From: Tardiphaga robiniae
Lineage (GTDB): Bacteria; Pseudomonadota; Alphaproteobacteria; Rhizobiales; Xanthobacteraceae
Assembly (NCBI RefSeq): GCF_013359755.1
Contig: NZ_JABMCJ010000083.1
Span: 248,001-312,000 of the forward strand
Length of the DNA stretch: 64,000 nt
Reading direction: 5' to 3'
Shown here piece by piece: positions 16,629 to 24,372 of the stretch (the stretch's first letter is position 1; the number at the start of each line of letters is the position of its first letter). The notes under the pieces are model-generated. The model did not search any database and had not been told where the DNA came from. It saw only the letters and a program-made list of their open reading frames with translations. The translations under genes and the position numbers were made by a program.

Positions 16629-17999
16629 TCACAACACCCTGATCCTTGGCCCATCCCCGCGCGGCACCAGCGCCAGCGAGGCGACAGCCCAGACCATGGC
16701 GTCGAGACGATCCGGCGAGTGCCCCGACGACAGCCCCGAACTTGCGAAGTCGCACATCTCGTCTTCGAGCGCGGCAAAACTGCCGACGTGTTTGACGCGG
16801 CCCTGCTCGTATAAGGTCGCCACCGGCTCGGCGCGTAGCCACTTGCCACGCAAGGCACGCACCGGCGTCACCGGCACGGTGTGATCCACTTCGTTGATCA
16901 CGCTGCGCACCATCTCGCCGCCCTGATTGACTTCCACCACCAGCGCATCGGCCTCCAGCCGGCGCCACAGTGCGATCGCCTTGTTGGCCCAGGCCGTCGG
17001 CGTCACCGACGAGACGGTGTCGTCGGCCAGCACATAGACGATGCCGCCCTCGGCGATCCCCGCGGCAACGATGCCGCAGCAGTCTGCGCGCTTGCCGGAC
17101 GACACCGGCGGATCGACCGCCACGACGATGCGTCGTAGCGGCGGTGCCTCGCGCACGCGGCACTGTTCGAGCAGCCCCCGCGACCACAATGCATCGGACC
17201 GATCCTCGATGATTTCGCCGTCGAGCTCCTGTCGGCCGAGCCGTGTGCCAGCATAGCGATCCATCACGCTCTGCAGAAACGTCGGCGCGAGGTTGAACGC
17301 ATTCACTACGGTTGCGGCGCGCGTCGTCACCGTCGTCGGATCGCCCATCAGGCGTTTCAGCAGCGCCGTCGGCCGCGGCGTCGTGGTGATCATCTGCCGC
17401 GGCCGGTGGCCCAGCCGCAGCCCGAATTGCAGCATGTCGAACGTGGCTTCGGCATAGCGCCACTTCGCCATCTCGTCCGACCATGCGCAGGAGAATTGCG
17501 GGCCGCGCAGGCTCTCGGGATCTTCCGCGGAGAATACCTGTGCGACGGCGCCGTTGCTCCATTCCAGCCGCTTGCGTGACGGCATCCAGACCGGGCGCTC
17601 GTGATCCGGATGCACACTGAGCAGCCCGGACACTCCCTCGATCATCACTTCACGCACGTCGTGTTCGGTTTCGCCAACAAGCGCAATACGACGGGCTTTT
17701 TCGTGCGCTAGTGGCGCCTGACCGAGCGCCTGCGCACGCACCCATTCGGCACCGGCGCGTGTCTTGCCTGCGCCTCGTCCGCCAATCATGAGCCATGTCA
17801 GCCACGGCGCACCATTCGGCGCGATGTCAGGCGGCACCTGATGCGCATGCGCGAAGACATTCCAGCACTCACTCAGGAAGCCTCTCTCGCCCCGCGTCAT
17901 TCCCGTCGACAGGAATTGGCGGTCGCCCGCCAAGCCGTCTTGCAAGACGTTCAGCAATGCGTCGACGGAGTTCGTCGAGGTCTCGGGGGCGGTCGTCAT
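16629..17999 (-). CDS. phage/GTA-type terminase large subunit, copy 2
   Basis: A packaging ATPase/nuclease of 456 aa. Walker A is IGGRGAGKTRAG near residue 72 and Walker B-like is WSDEMAKW. The nuclease has VVAVDPPVSSGKRAD, EVNQGGEMVRSV and DRLDAMVWAV. It overlaps the upstream small-subunit-like gene by 131 bases and is followed directly by the portal gene, so this is the copy in the canonical head operon. It is homologous along its whole length to 968-2347 but clearly diverged. Confidence 0.92.
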   Translation of the reverse strand: MTTAPETSTNSVDALLNVLQDGLAGDRQFLSTGMTRGERGFLSECWNVFAHAHQVPPDIAPNGAPWLTWLMIGGRGAGKTRAGAEWVRAQALGQAPLAHEKARRIALVGETEHDVREVMIEGVSGLLSVHPDHERPVWMPSRKRLEWSNGAVAQVFSAEDPESLRGPQFSCAWSDEMAKWRYAEATFDMLQFGLRLGHRPRQMITTTPRPTALLKRLMGDPTTVTTRAATVVNAFNLAPTFLQSVMDRYAGTRLGRQELDGEIIEDRSDALWSRGLLEQCRVREAPPLRRIVVAVDPPVSSGKRADCCGIVAAGIAEGGIVYVLADDTVSSVTPTAWANKAIALWRRLEADALVVEVNQGGEMVRSVINEVDHTVPVTPVRALRGKWLRAEPVATLYEQGRVKHVGSFAALEDEMCDFASSGLSSGHSPDRLDAMVWAVASLALVPRGDGPRIRVL

Positions 18000-18594
18000 C
18001 TTCGGCGGGCCTCTGTTCGTTGCCGCCCTGCACTTTCTTCAGTTCGGTCAATGTGCGCGCCAGGGAAGCCAGCGTGCGGGCGCGGCGCTCGGCCTCTGTG
18101 CGCAACGCTTCATTCAAGCGCCGGCGGCCAACGATCTTCTGGATCGAATCGAGTTCGCGTTCGATGGCTTGGGTAACGCGATCGGTCAGCGGCGCGTCAG
18201 GCGGCAAATCATTGAACCGATCGACGGCCGTTCGCCGTCTTGCACGCGGAGCGCTGGACCGCTTCTTGGTAACAGCTTTCATTGCGGCCGGTCGCTTCTT
18301 GATTTGAGTTGGAGGTATATCAACTTCAGCAGCGGATGCTGGTTTCGGCCTCCCCGGTCCGGCGAAGATGGTCGTTGCCGCAATCGTCCTCTTCCGGGCC
18401 GCCACGCTGGCCCGGATTTTTTCAGCGGCTGCTGCCATGGTGGCCGGGTCAACGGCGCTCCATGTTTTCTGTGAATTCTTTACTTTCGAGTTCTTGGAGC
18501 TCTTCTTCGCCGCCCTTGGTTTCCGCGCGGCCTTCACAACGACAGCAGCCCGCGCCGGCTTTCTCGCCGGGCGGGCTATTGGCTTTCTGACCAT
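17869..18594 (-). CDS. small terminase-like protein with basic N-terminus, copy 2
   Basis: The last ~110 residues (RVTQAIERELDSIQ ... EAERRARTLASLARTLTELK ... DLDELRRRIAERLARRL) align with the end of the protein at 2205-2891. The first ~120 residues are instead Lys/Ala/Pro/Arg-rich (ARKPARAAVVVKAARKPRAA) like histone-H1-type tails, and lack the helix-turn-helix of copy 1. It starts the head operon and overlaps TerL by 131 bases. The role in DNA recognition is inferred from position. Confidence 0.6.
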   Translation of the reverse strand: MVRKPIARPARKPARAAVVVKAARKPRAAKKSSKNSKVKNSQKTWSAVDPATMAAAAEKIRASVAARKRTIAATTIFAGPGRPKPASAAEVDIPPTQIKKRPAAMKAVTKKRSSAPRARRRTAVDRFNDLPPDAPLTDRVTQAIERELDSIQKIVGRRRLNEALRTEAERRARTLASLARTLTELKKVQGGNEQRPAEDDDRPRDLDELRRRIAERLARRLGGRPPIPVDGNDAGRERLPE

Positions 18595-18668
18595 GTTGGG
18601 AACTCGTTGCTGCTGTCAGTCGATCATGCCGGACTGACTGAAATTGATCGGCCGATCGCCGAAACCGA

Positions 18669-18836
18669 TCACGTCCTGAAGAACACAAACCAGACCACGC
18701 CGAGGATCAACACAGCGAGGCCGAGGCTGATCGCCAAAAGCGCGAGGATCGACGGGCCCGGTTCGGCCTGGCGTGCCTCCGTCGCGGATTCGACGATCTG
18801 CTCTTTTTGCTTGGTTGCCGAATTCCTGATTATCAT
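18669..18836 (-). CDS. small single-span membrane protein, 55 aa
   Basis: The start at 18836 gives a charged N-terminus (MIIRNSATKQKEQIVESATE) and one C-terminal membrane helix (ILALLAISLGLAVLILGVVW) ending VFFRT. It therefore looks like a tail-anchored inner-membrane protein. An upstream in-frame extension is Cys/Arg-rich and unlikely. No family is recognised. Confidence 0.5.
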   Translation of the reverse strand: MIIRNSATKQKEQIVESATEARQAEPGPSILALLAISLGLAVLILGVVWFVFFRT

Positions 18837-19117
18837 GGCACCCTCGTTTGGCTTGCTGTTGGATGCCGATGAGATTCCTTGCGGCACCGTATGGAAAGCA
18901 ACGCAGGATTTGGATCGATGTTCCGGGTATTCACCGCACACCGGGCTAAACAGCGCGGCGCAGATTCGCCGCCAATCAGCAGCGGCGTTTCCTGCGAACC
19001 CAATTGTGGAGCATGCCGCAAACCTACTTCGACAGCGCAACGCTGTCAAGGCTAAAAATCCTAGAATTTGAATTTAGTCCTGAAATCGGAATTTTGTCCG
19101 CGCGATCAACGCGCTGG

Positions 19118-19426
19118 CTATCGCGGCGGCTGCGACCACGCCGCTCCCGGCGCACCGGTGATCTTGCCGGGATAGTCGATATTGACCACGCAATTGCCGC
19201 GCAACGCAGTCGCGGCCTGCAGGCACTGCTGATAGTCGAAGAACCGGCAGATCTGCGGCACACTCCCCGGCCCGCGGGGGCCGCCGGTCAACACGCAGAA
19301 CGGCGGAATACCGGAGCTGGCCGCGACCGATGGCCGCGCCTGCGCAGAATCCACAGCCGGCAACGACGCCGACGCGATTGCAATCGCGGCCACAGCCCAT
19401 AGGAGCCTGCGAATCCTTGTTGTCAT
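19118..19426 (-). CDS. DUF3551 family secreted protein, 102 aa
   Basis: A signal peptide (LLWAVAAIAIASASLPAVDSAQA) is followed by PFCVLTGG ... ICRFFDYQQCLQAATALRGNCVVNIDY. The paired cysteines and the YQQCLQA...GNC core are typical of DUF3551, a family best known from Bradyrhizobium relatives. The protein should be periplasmic with disulphide bonds. A paralogue follows at 19456-19740. The function is unknown. Confidence 0.75.
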   Translation of the reverse strand: MTTRIRRLLWAVAAIAIASASLPAVDSAQARPSVAASSGIPPFCVLTGGPRGPGSVPQICRFFDYQQCLQAATALRGNCVVNIDYPGKITGAPGAAWSQPPR

Positions 19427-19455
19427 CGATGCGTCCTTCACGAGCGGACGATCAC

Positions 19456-19740
19456 TCACCGCGCGCGCCGGCGACGTTGTGGCGCCGGTTCCGCAGCAGC
19501 GCCGGCGCGATACTCGACGTTGCCCACGCAGTTGCCTCGCGTACCGACGGCAGCATTGATGCATTGCTGGTAGTCAGAAAAGATGCAGTTGCTGACATAG
19601 GAGGATTCGCCGTTGGCGCCACTCTGGGCGATGCAGAATTGCGCACCAGCCGCCGAGGCCGGCGTCGCTCCCGCGAGGATGAATGCCGCAAATCCCAAAC
19701 CGGCCAATGCCGAAAGCTTCAAACGCGAATTCAATGTCAT
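19456..19740 (-). CDS. DUF3551 family secreted protein, 94 aa
   Basis: A signal peptide (LKLSALAGLGFAAFILAGAT) precedes FCIAQSGANGESSYVSNCIF, SDYQQCINAAVGTRGNCVGN and an Arg-rich tail. The cysteine pattern and YQQC...GNC motif match the neighbour at 19118-19426, so they are tandem paralogues. ATG 19740 is chosen because GGA lies 8 bases upstream; 19749 is an alternative. The function is unknown. Confidence 0.75.
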   Translation of the reverse strand: MTLNSRLKLSALAGLGFAAFILAGATPASAAGAQFCIAQSGANGESSYVSNCIFSDYQQCINAAVGTRGNCVGNVEYRAGAAAEPAPQRRRRAR

Positions 19741-19904
19741 GATGGTCATCCATATGAAAATGCGCAGGCTCGAGGCCCGCGCACGATCATATAGGGTGCA
19801 GCACCCCAATCGATAGGACATTCACGACATTGCGTTTCGACAAGACAGCCATGTCTTTTGTCGATTGCAATGGCGGCGCCCGGCACCGGCCGGTCTTCGC
19901 GGCC

Positions 19905-20069
19905 CTATTTCAGCGAGGTATTCACGGCGGCGTAGCGCCCGTTCAGCGTGGTACCAAGGCCCTGCACAGCCACGATGATCGCGAGGCTGATGCCGGCAGC
20001 GATCAGCGCATATTCGATGGCCGTCGCACCAGACTCATCGTCGATAAATTTCGAAATCAAACGCAACAC
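19905..20069 (-). CDS. Flp/Fap-type pilin, 54 aa
   Basis: A GTG start at 20069 is supported by GAGGAG about 6 bases upstream. The protein reads LRLISKFIDDESGATAIEYA followed by one hydrophobic helix (LIAAGISLAIIVAVQGLG). The G-ATAIEY motif is the processing site and mature N-terminus of type IVb (Flp) pilins exported by the Tad system. No other tad genes are in the window, so this is an isolated pilin. A near-consensus CtrA box lies about 110 bases upstream. Confidence 0.85.
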   Translation of the reverse strand: MLRLISKFIDDESGATAIEYALIAAGISLAIIVAVQGLGTTLNGRYAAVNTSLK

Positions 20070-20179
20070 GAAAATCTCCTCATACGGCTGCGGATTTCTT
20101 CCACGCCGTCCCCTGAAAACTGAACTCAACCTAAGCGGCAGAGGTTGCAGGAAGGTTCACCAACAGGCTCAATTATGAA

Positions 20180-20195
20180 TTAATCGTGCGGTAAC
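20180..20195. promoter_or_regulatory. near-consensus CtrA-like box
   Basis: TTAA-TCGTGCG-GTAAC departs from TTAA-N7-TTAAC at one position. It lies between the Flp pilin gene (start 20069, minus) and the hydrolase gene (start 20300, plus). In Caulobacter the pilin gene pilA is a CtrA target, which makes the site worth noting. On sequence alone it is weak. Confidence 0.3.
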
Positions 20196-20299
20196 TATGT
20201 GTGCGCTCGCCCGGAGCAACGGGACTTGGGAGTATCGTGGGGCCGGGTATCGTCTGCATTTCAGCTTGCACTTAACCAGAAGTGTCGAGGCTTGTCCCA

Positions 20300-21787
20300 A
20301 TGGCATCTGAACCTGTCGCATGCTGCCAATCCGTCGCGGCGTTCATTCCCGAATTCGAGCATCTTGTCGTAGAGGTCATGAAGGAGTGGAAGGTCCCGGG
20401 CCTCGCCGTCGCTATCGTGCAAGACCTGGAGGTTGCGTTCGTTGGGACCTATGGCCTTCGCGATATCGCAGCCGGCCTGAACGTCACGACGGATACGCAG
20501 TTTCAAATCATGTCGGTCTCGAAGTCGTTCGCCGCTACGGGCCTGGCCCTCTTGGTTGACGAGCGGCGCATGGATTGGAAGAAGCCGGTGCGGGAATACA
20601 TCCCGGAATTCCGGCTCTATGACGCCGTTGCGAGCGACCGCGTCACGGTGCGCGACCTGCTATGCCACCATTCCGGATTGCCACGTCACGATTGGATCTG
20701 GTTGCCCGGCGATCTGTCACCCGCCCAAATGCTGGCAGCGCTGCGCTATCTCGAACCGAGCGCCGACATTCGCAGCGCCTTTCAGTACTCGAACCTCGGC
20801 TACCTCATTGCGAGCATGGTGGCCGAGCGCGTCAGCGGCCAGAGCTGGGCCGAATTCACCCGCTCGCTGACCGACAAGCTGGACATGAAGGTGACGTTCA
20901 CTGTGGAGGAGCTTGCCGCAGCTACCGACGCGGCCGTGCCCTACGGGATGATGGGAGACACTTGTCAGCGCACGAAACTCTGGCCCATCAGCGTGCCGGC
21001 TGCGGGCGGCATGAGCACGTCGATTGCAAGCTTCGCGAACTGGCTTCGTTTTCATCTCGGCCAGGGCGCGTTTGAAGGACAACGTCTTCTGTCATCCAGC
21101 CTGATACAGGAGCTCCAGAAGCCGCGGGTGCATGTCGGGGCAACCGGATTCGCCGACTACAGCGATGTGCATTACGGTTTCGGCTTCCGCTCGCACTGGT
21201 ATCGCGGAGAACGCGTGGTGTGGCACGGAGGCGGCTTCACCGGCACGAATGCGCTGATGATGATGTTGCCCGATCGCGGCGTCGGTGTCGCGGTGCTCGC
21301 CAATAATGGCATGACTCCGATACTCGCTCCGCACATCCTCGCGAATTATGTCTTCGACCGAGTCTGCGGCAAGGAACCGGTACCCTGCTTCGATCGCTTC
21401 CGCGAGCAACGCCGCAACTTCGTGACGCAATACGAGGCTTGGCTGCAGACCGGGAAAGCCGCGCCGACGCCGGCCACCGAGCCGCACCGTGACCTCGCGG
21501 ATTACGCCGGTGACTACGCGCATCCCGGCTACGGCCGGATGACGATCACGCATGCCCAAGGCAAATTGCATTGGGCGTTTCGCGGCATGTCGGAGCCGCT
21601 CACGCATCGAAACTCGGACACGTTCGAGCTGCCAGAGACACCTGCGTCGCCCGGCGGCCTGATGCCGAGCCGGCTTTCCCTCTCATTTTCCACCGGCGAA
21701 GACGGGAATATTGCGAGCGTGGCAGTCCCGCTCGAGCCGCTGGTCAAGGACATCGCCTTCACACGCGTGGCAGCGGAACATTTCTGA
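20300..21787 (+). CDS. beta-lactamase-fold serine hydrolase (class C / Lact. esterase type), 495 aa
   Basis: The protein has the three active-site motifs of the serine beta-lactamase/DD-peptidase superfamily: SVSK (residues 72-75), YSN (163-165) and WHGGG (about 308-312, in place of KTG). After about residue 400 a lipocalin-like C-terminal domain is likely (DLADYAGDYAHPGYGRMTIT). There is no signal peptide, so it probably acts in the cytoplasm as an esterase or peptidase rather than as a resistance enzyme. GTG 20282 is an alternative start. Confidence 0.8.
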   Translation: MASEPVACCQSVAAFIPEFEHLVVEVMKEWKVPGLAVAIVQDLEVAFVGTYGLRDIAAGLNVTTDTQFQIMSVSKSFAATGLALLVDERRMDWKKPVREYIPEFRLYDAVASDRVTVRDLLCHHSGLPRHDWIWLPGDLSPAQMLAALRYLEPSADIRSAFQYSNLGYLIASMVAERVSGQSWAEFTRSLTDKLDMKVTFTVEELAAATDAAVPYGMMGDTCQRTKLWPISVPAAGGMSTSIASFANWLRFHLGQGAFEGQRLLSSSLIQELQKPRVHVGATGFADYSDVHYGFGFRSHWYRGERVVWHGGGFTGTNALMMMLPDRGVGVAVLANNGMTPILAPHILANYVFDRVCGKEPVPCFDRFREQRRNFVTQYEAWLQTGKAAPTPATEPHRDLADYAGDYAHPGYGRMTITHAQGKLHWAFRGMSEPLTHRNSDTFELPETPASPGGLMPSRLSLSFSTGEDGNIASVAVPLEPLVKDIAFTRVAAEHF

Positions 21788-21806
21788 AGTCGGATGACGG
21801 CTTCGC

Positions 21807-23420
21807 CTACTCCGAAACCAGCGACGGCTTCGCCTTTGCCGGCCCTGCCAGCGGGCGTTCTTCCATCAGCAGCAGGAACAGTGTCGACAGCGCCAGCAGG
21901 GCTGCCGCAGCTTCGAACACATAGCGGAAGGCGCTGACCATATCGCTGGCCGCGATCGGATGCGTGCTGGCGGCATGCTCGCCTGAGATCGAGATGTCCG
22001 TGCCGAGCGCCATCAGGAGAATGGTGGTGAAGGCGGCGACGGTGAACGACGCCATCAGCGCGCGGAAGAAGTTCATGGCGCCGGTCGCGGTCCCGATCTG
22101 CGGGCGTGGCACGGCGTTCTGGATCGACACCAGGCTGACCGGAAATGCCGTGCCGAGCCCGATGGAGAACAGGCCGAGCATCGTGAGCAGCGCCCAGAGT
22201 GGCAGCGGCGTCGCGAGCGCCAGCAGCAGACCCATCAGCGCCGACATGGCGGTGCCGGCGATCGCCACGCGCTTGTAGTGTTTCGCCTTGGTCATCATGT
22301 GGCCGGCAAAGGCAGCGCCGCCGACTGACACCGCCGCGATCGGGATCAGCGCAACGCCGGCTTGACCTGCAGTCAGGCCGTAGACCACTTCGTAATAGAG
22401 CGGCATGTGTACGGTCAGCCCGAGCATCGCACCCATCGCGCAGCCGCCGGCGGCCATCGCGAAAGGCACCACCGAGCCCGACATCAGCGGTAACGGCAGG
22501 AACGGCTCATCGTGATGGATCGCATGCCAGATGAAGGCGAAACCCATCACCGCTGCTGCGCCGATCATCGCGACGATGGTCGGCGACGCCCAGGAGAATT
22601 TGGTGCCGCCCCATGTCAGCACCAGCATGAAGACGACGGCTGAAGCCATCAGCAGCATGCCGCCGAGCCAGTCGACCTTGCGGCGGCGATGAAACACCGG
22701 AAGCTTTTTCATCTTCGGCAACAGCAGCGCCAGCGATCCCACACCGAGCGGAATATTGATCCAGAAAATCATCGACCAGTGCAGATGCTCGGCGAACAGC
22801 CCGCCAATGATCGGGCCGCCGATGCCGGCCGCGACCCACACACCGCTGAAATAAGCCTGATACTGGCCGCGCTCACGCGGCGACACCACGTCGGAAATCA
22901 CCACCTGCACGATGGGCAGGATGCCGCCGCCGCCGAGGCCCTGCAAAGCGCGCGCGATAATGAGCACGATCATGTTCGGCGCCAATGCGCACATGATCGA
23001 GCCGACCATGAACAGCGACATCGCGGTGATGATCATCGCGCGGCGACCATAGATATCGCTGAGCGTGCCGAACACGGGCGCCACTGCAGTCGATGCCAGC
23101 AGATAGGCGGTGATCACCCAGGACAGATTGTTCACATCGGCGAATTGCCGGCCGATGGTCGGCAGCGCGGTGGCGACGATGGTCTGGTCGAGCGCTGCCA
23201 GGAACATGGTCAGCAGCAGGCTCATCAGGATGGTGCGGACTTCGGCGGGGGTCAGCGGCGCCTTCACGACAGCAGGCGCGTCGCCGGGTTCGATTACTTC
23301 TGTGGGAATCCGCGACAGTTCCTGCGCGATTTCGTCCGACAGGAGCTCATCCGACGAGATTTCCTCGGGCAATACCTGATCATCGGCCGCTGACCGGCTC
23401 TGTCGCTCGAACTTGTTCAT
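21807..23420 (-). CDS. DHA2-family multidrug efflux transporter (MFS), 537 aa
   Basis: A long acidic cytoplasmic N-terminus precedes about 14 membrane helices. Family motifs are visible: LDQTIVATALPTIG, WVITAYLLASTAVAPVFGTL, SDIYGRRAMI (motif A) and RALQGLGGGGILPIVQVVIS, with motif C-like GVWVAAGIGGPIIGGL. This is the proton-driven EmrB/QacA type of exporter in the inner membrane. There is no adjacent EmrA or regulator gene; the converging neighbour is the beta-lactamase-fold hydrolase. Confidence 0.9.
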   Translation of the reverse strand: MNKFERQSRSAADDQVLPEEISSDELLSDEIAQELSRIPTEVIEPGDAPAVVKAPLTPAEVRTILMSLLLTMFLAALDQTIVATALPTIGRQFADVNNLSWVITAYLLASTAVAPVFGTLSDIYGRRAMIITAMSLFMVGSIMCALAPNMIVLIIARALQGLGGGGILPIVQVVISDVVSPRERGQYQAYFSGVWVAAGIGGPIIGGLFAEHLHWSMIFWINIPLGVGSLALLLPKMKKLPVFHRRRKVDWLGGMLLMASAVVFMLVLTWGGTKFSWASPTIVAMIGAAAVMGFAFIWHAIHHDEPFLPLPLMSGSVVPFAMAAGGCAMGAMLGLTVHMPLYYEVVYGLTAGQAGVALIPIAAVSVGGAAFAGHMMTKAKHYKRVAIAGTAMSALMGLLLALATPLPLWALLTMLGLFSIGLGTAFPVSLVSIQNAVPRPQIGTATGAMNFFRALMASFTVAAFTTILLMALGTDISISGEHAASTHPIAASDMVSAFRYVFEAAAALLALSTLFLLLMEERPLAGPAKAKPSLVSE

Positions 23421-23613
23421 GAAACTTCGGATTCAAGGGATTTGGGAGGTAACCGGAGAGCCAGAACGGCGCGACCTTCCGCGCGCAGACTCTCTTTGGA
23501 AGAAATCTATTCCCCTGCCCCGTGCAGCAACAGTTGTTTCCTTGCATGGGAGCGTCCCGCGGCGATCATCTGACCGTCATATGCGCGTGATCGAACACCG
23601 CGCGCCGCGGATT

Positions 23614-24126
23614 CTACGCCGGCCGCTTCTTCAGCTTCGCCTTGCGCGGCAGCAGCGCCGGCCAGGTCACGATGTGATCCTGCAGCTCGTCGTCGGAGAT
23701 CGTGTCCTCGCTGCCCTCGACCCGCCCGCGGACCGATACGCCGGCTTCATGGACGGTGTCGGCGCTGCCCGAGATCAGCGGGTGCCACCAGTAGAGATCG
23801 CGGCCCTCGGCCGCGAGCTTGTAGCCGCAGCTCGGCGGCAGCCAGCTCAGCGTGCGGACATTGTCGGGGGTCAGCCGCACGCAATCGGGAACATGGTCGG
23901 AGCGGTTCGGATAATCCTTGCAGGCGCAAAGACCCGCATCGAGCAATCGGCAGGACACATGGGTATAATAGATCTTGCCGGTATCCTCGTCTTCCAGCTT
24001 TTCCAGACAGCAGCGCCCGCAGCCGTCGCACAGGCTTTCCCACTCGGCGCCGGACATCTCTTCCAACGTCTTGGTTTTCCAGAACATTCCCTCCTGTGCG
24101 GAAGGACGCGGGGGACGCGCGGTCAT
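23614..24126 (-). CDS. YcgN-family cysteine-cluster protein, 170 aa
   Basis: The signature [20 protein letters not shown], followed by [26 protein letters not shown] and WWHPLISG, identifies the YcgN/UPF0260 family. Its conserved cysteines probably bind metal or an Fe-S cluster. ATG 24126 is used; ATG 24087 ([11 protein letters not shown]) is equally plausible and closer to the usual family N-terminus. The cellular role of the family is not established. Confidence 0.85.
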   Translation of the reverse strand: MTARPPRPSAQEGMFWKTKTLEEMSGAEWESLCDGCGRCCLEKLEDEDTGKIYYTHVSCRLLDAGLCACKDYPNRSDHVPDCVRLTPDNVRTLSWLPPSCGYKLAAEGRDLYWWHPLISGSADTVHEAGVSVRGRVEGSEDTISDDELQDHIVTWPALLPRKAKLKKRPA

Positions 24127-24372
24127 GCGATTTGAATCAATCCAGGTTGCGGCGAAACGCCCTTCTAGGAGTTGCGGTGCAGGCTCTGCAAGCAACATCG
24201 TGTCGGCCGGCTCGCAAACAAGGGCAAAACCGGCAAGCTGTTAGCCCTGTCGTGCAAATGATAAGCAATGCCATTGGTTTATCCGCCCTGCTCGGCTAGA
24301 ACTTGAACGACTCTCCGGCGGCCGCAAACCTGCCGCCGGGTTGCCGCATTATTTCAGCATGACGTCCGCGCG

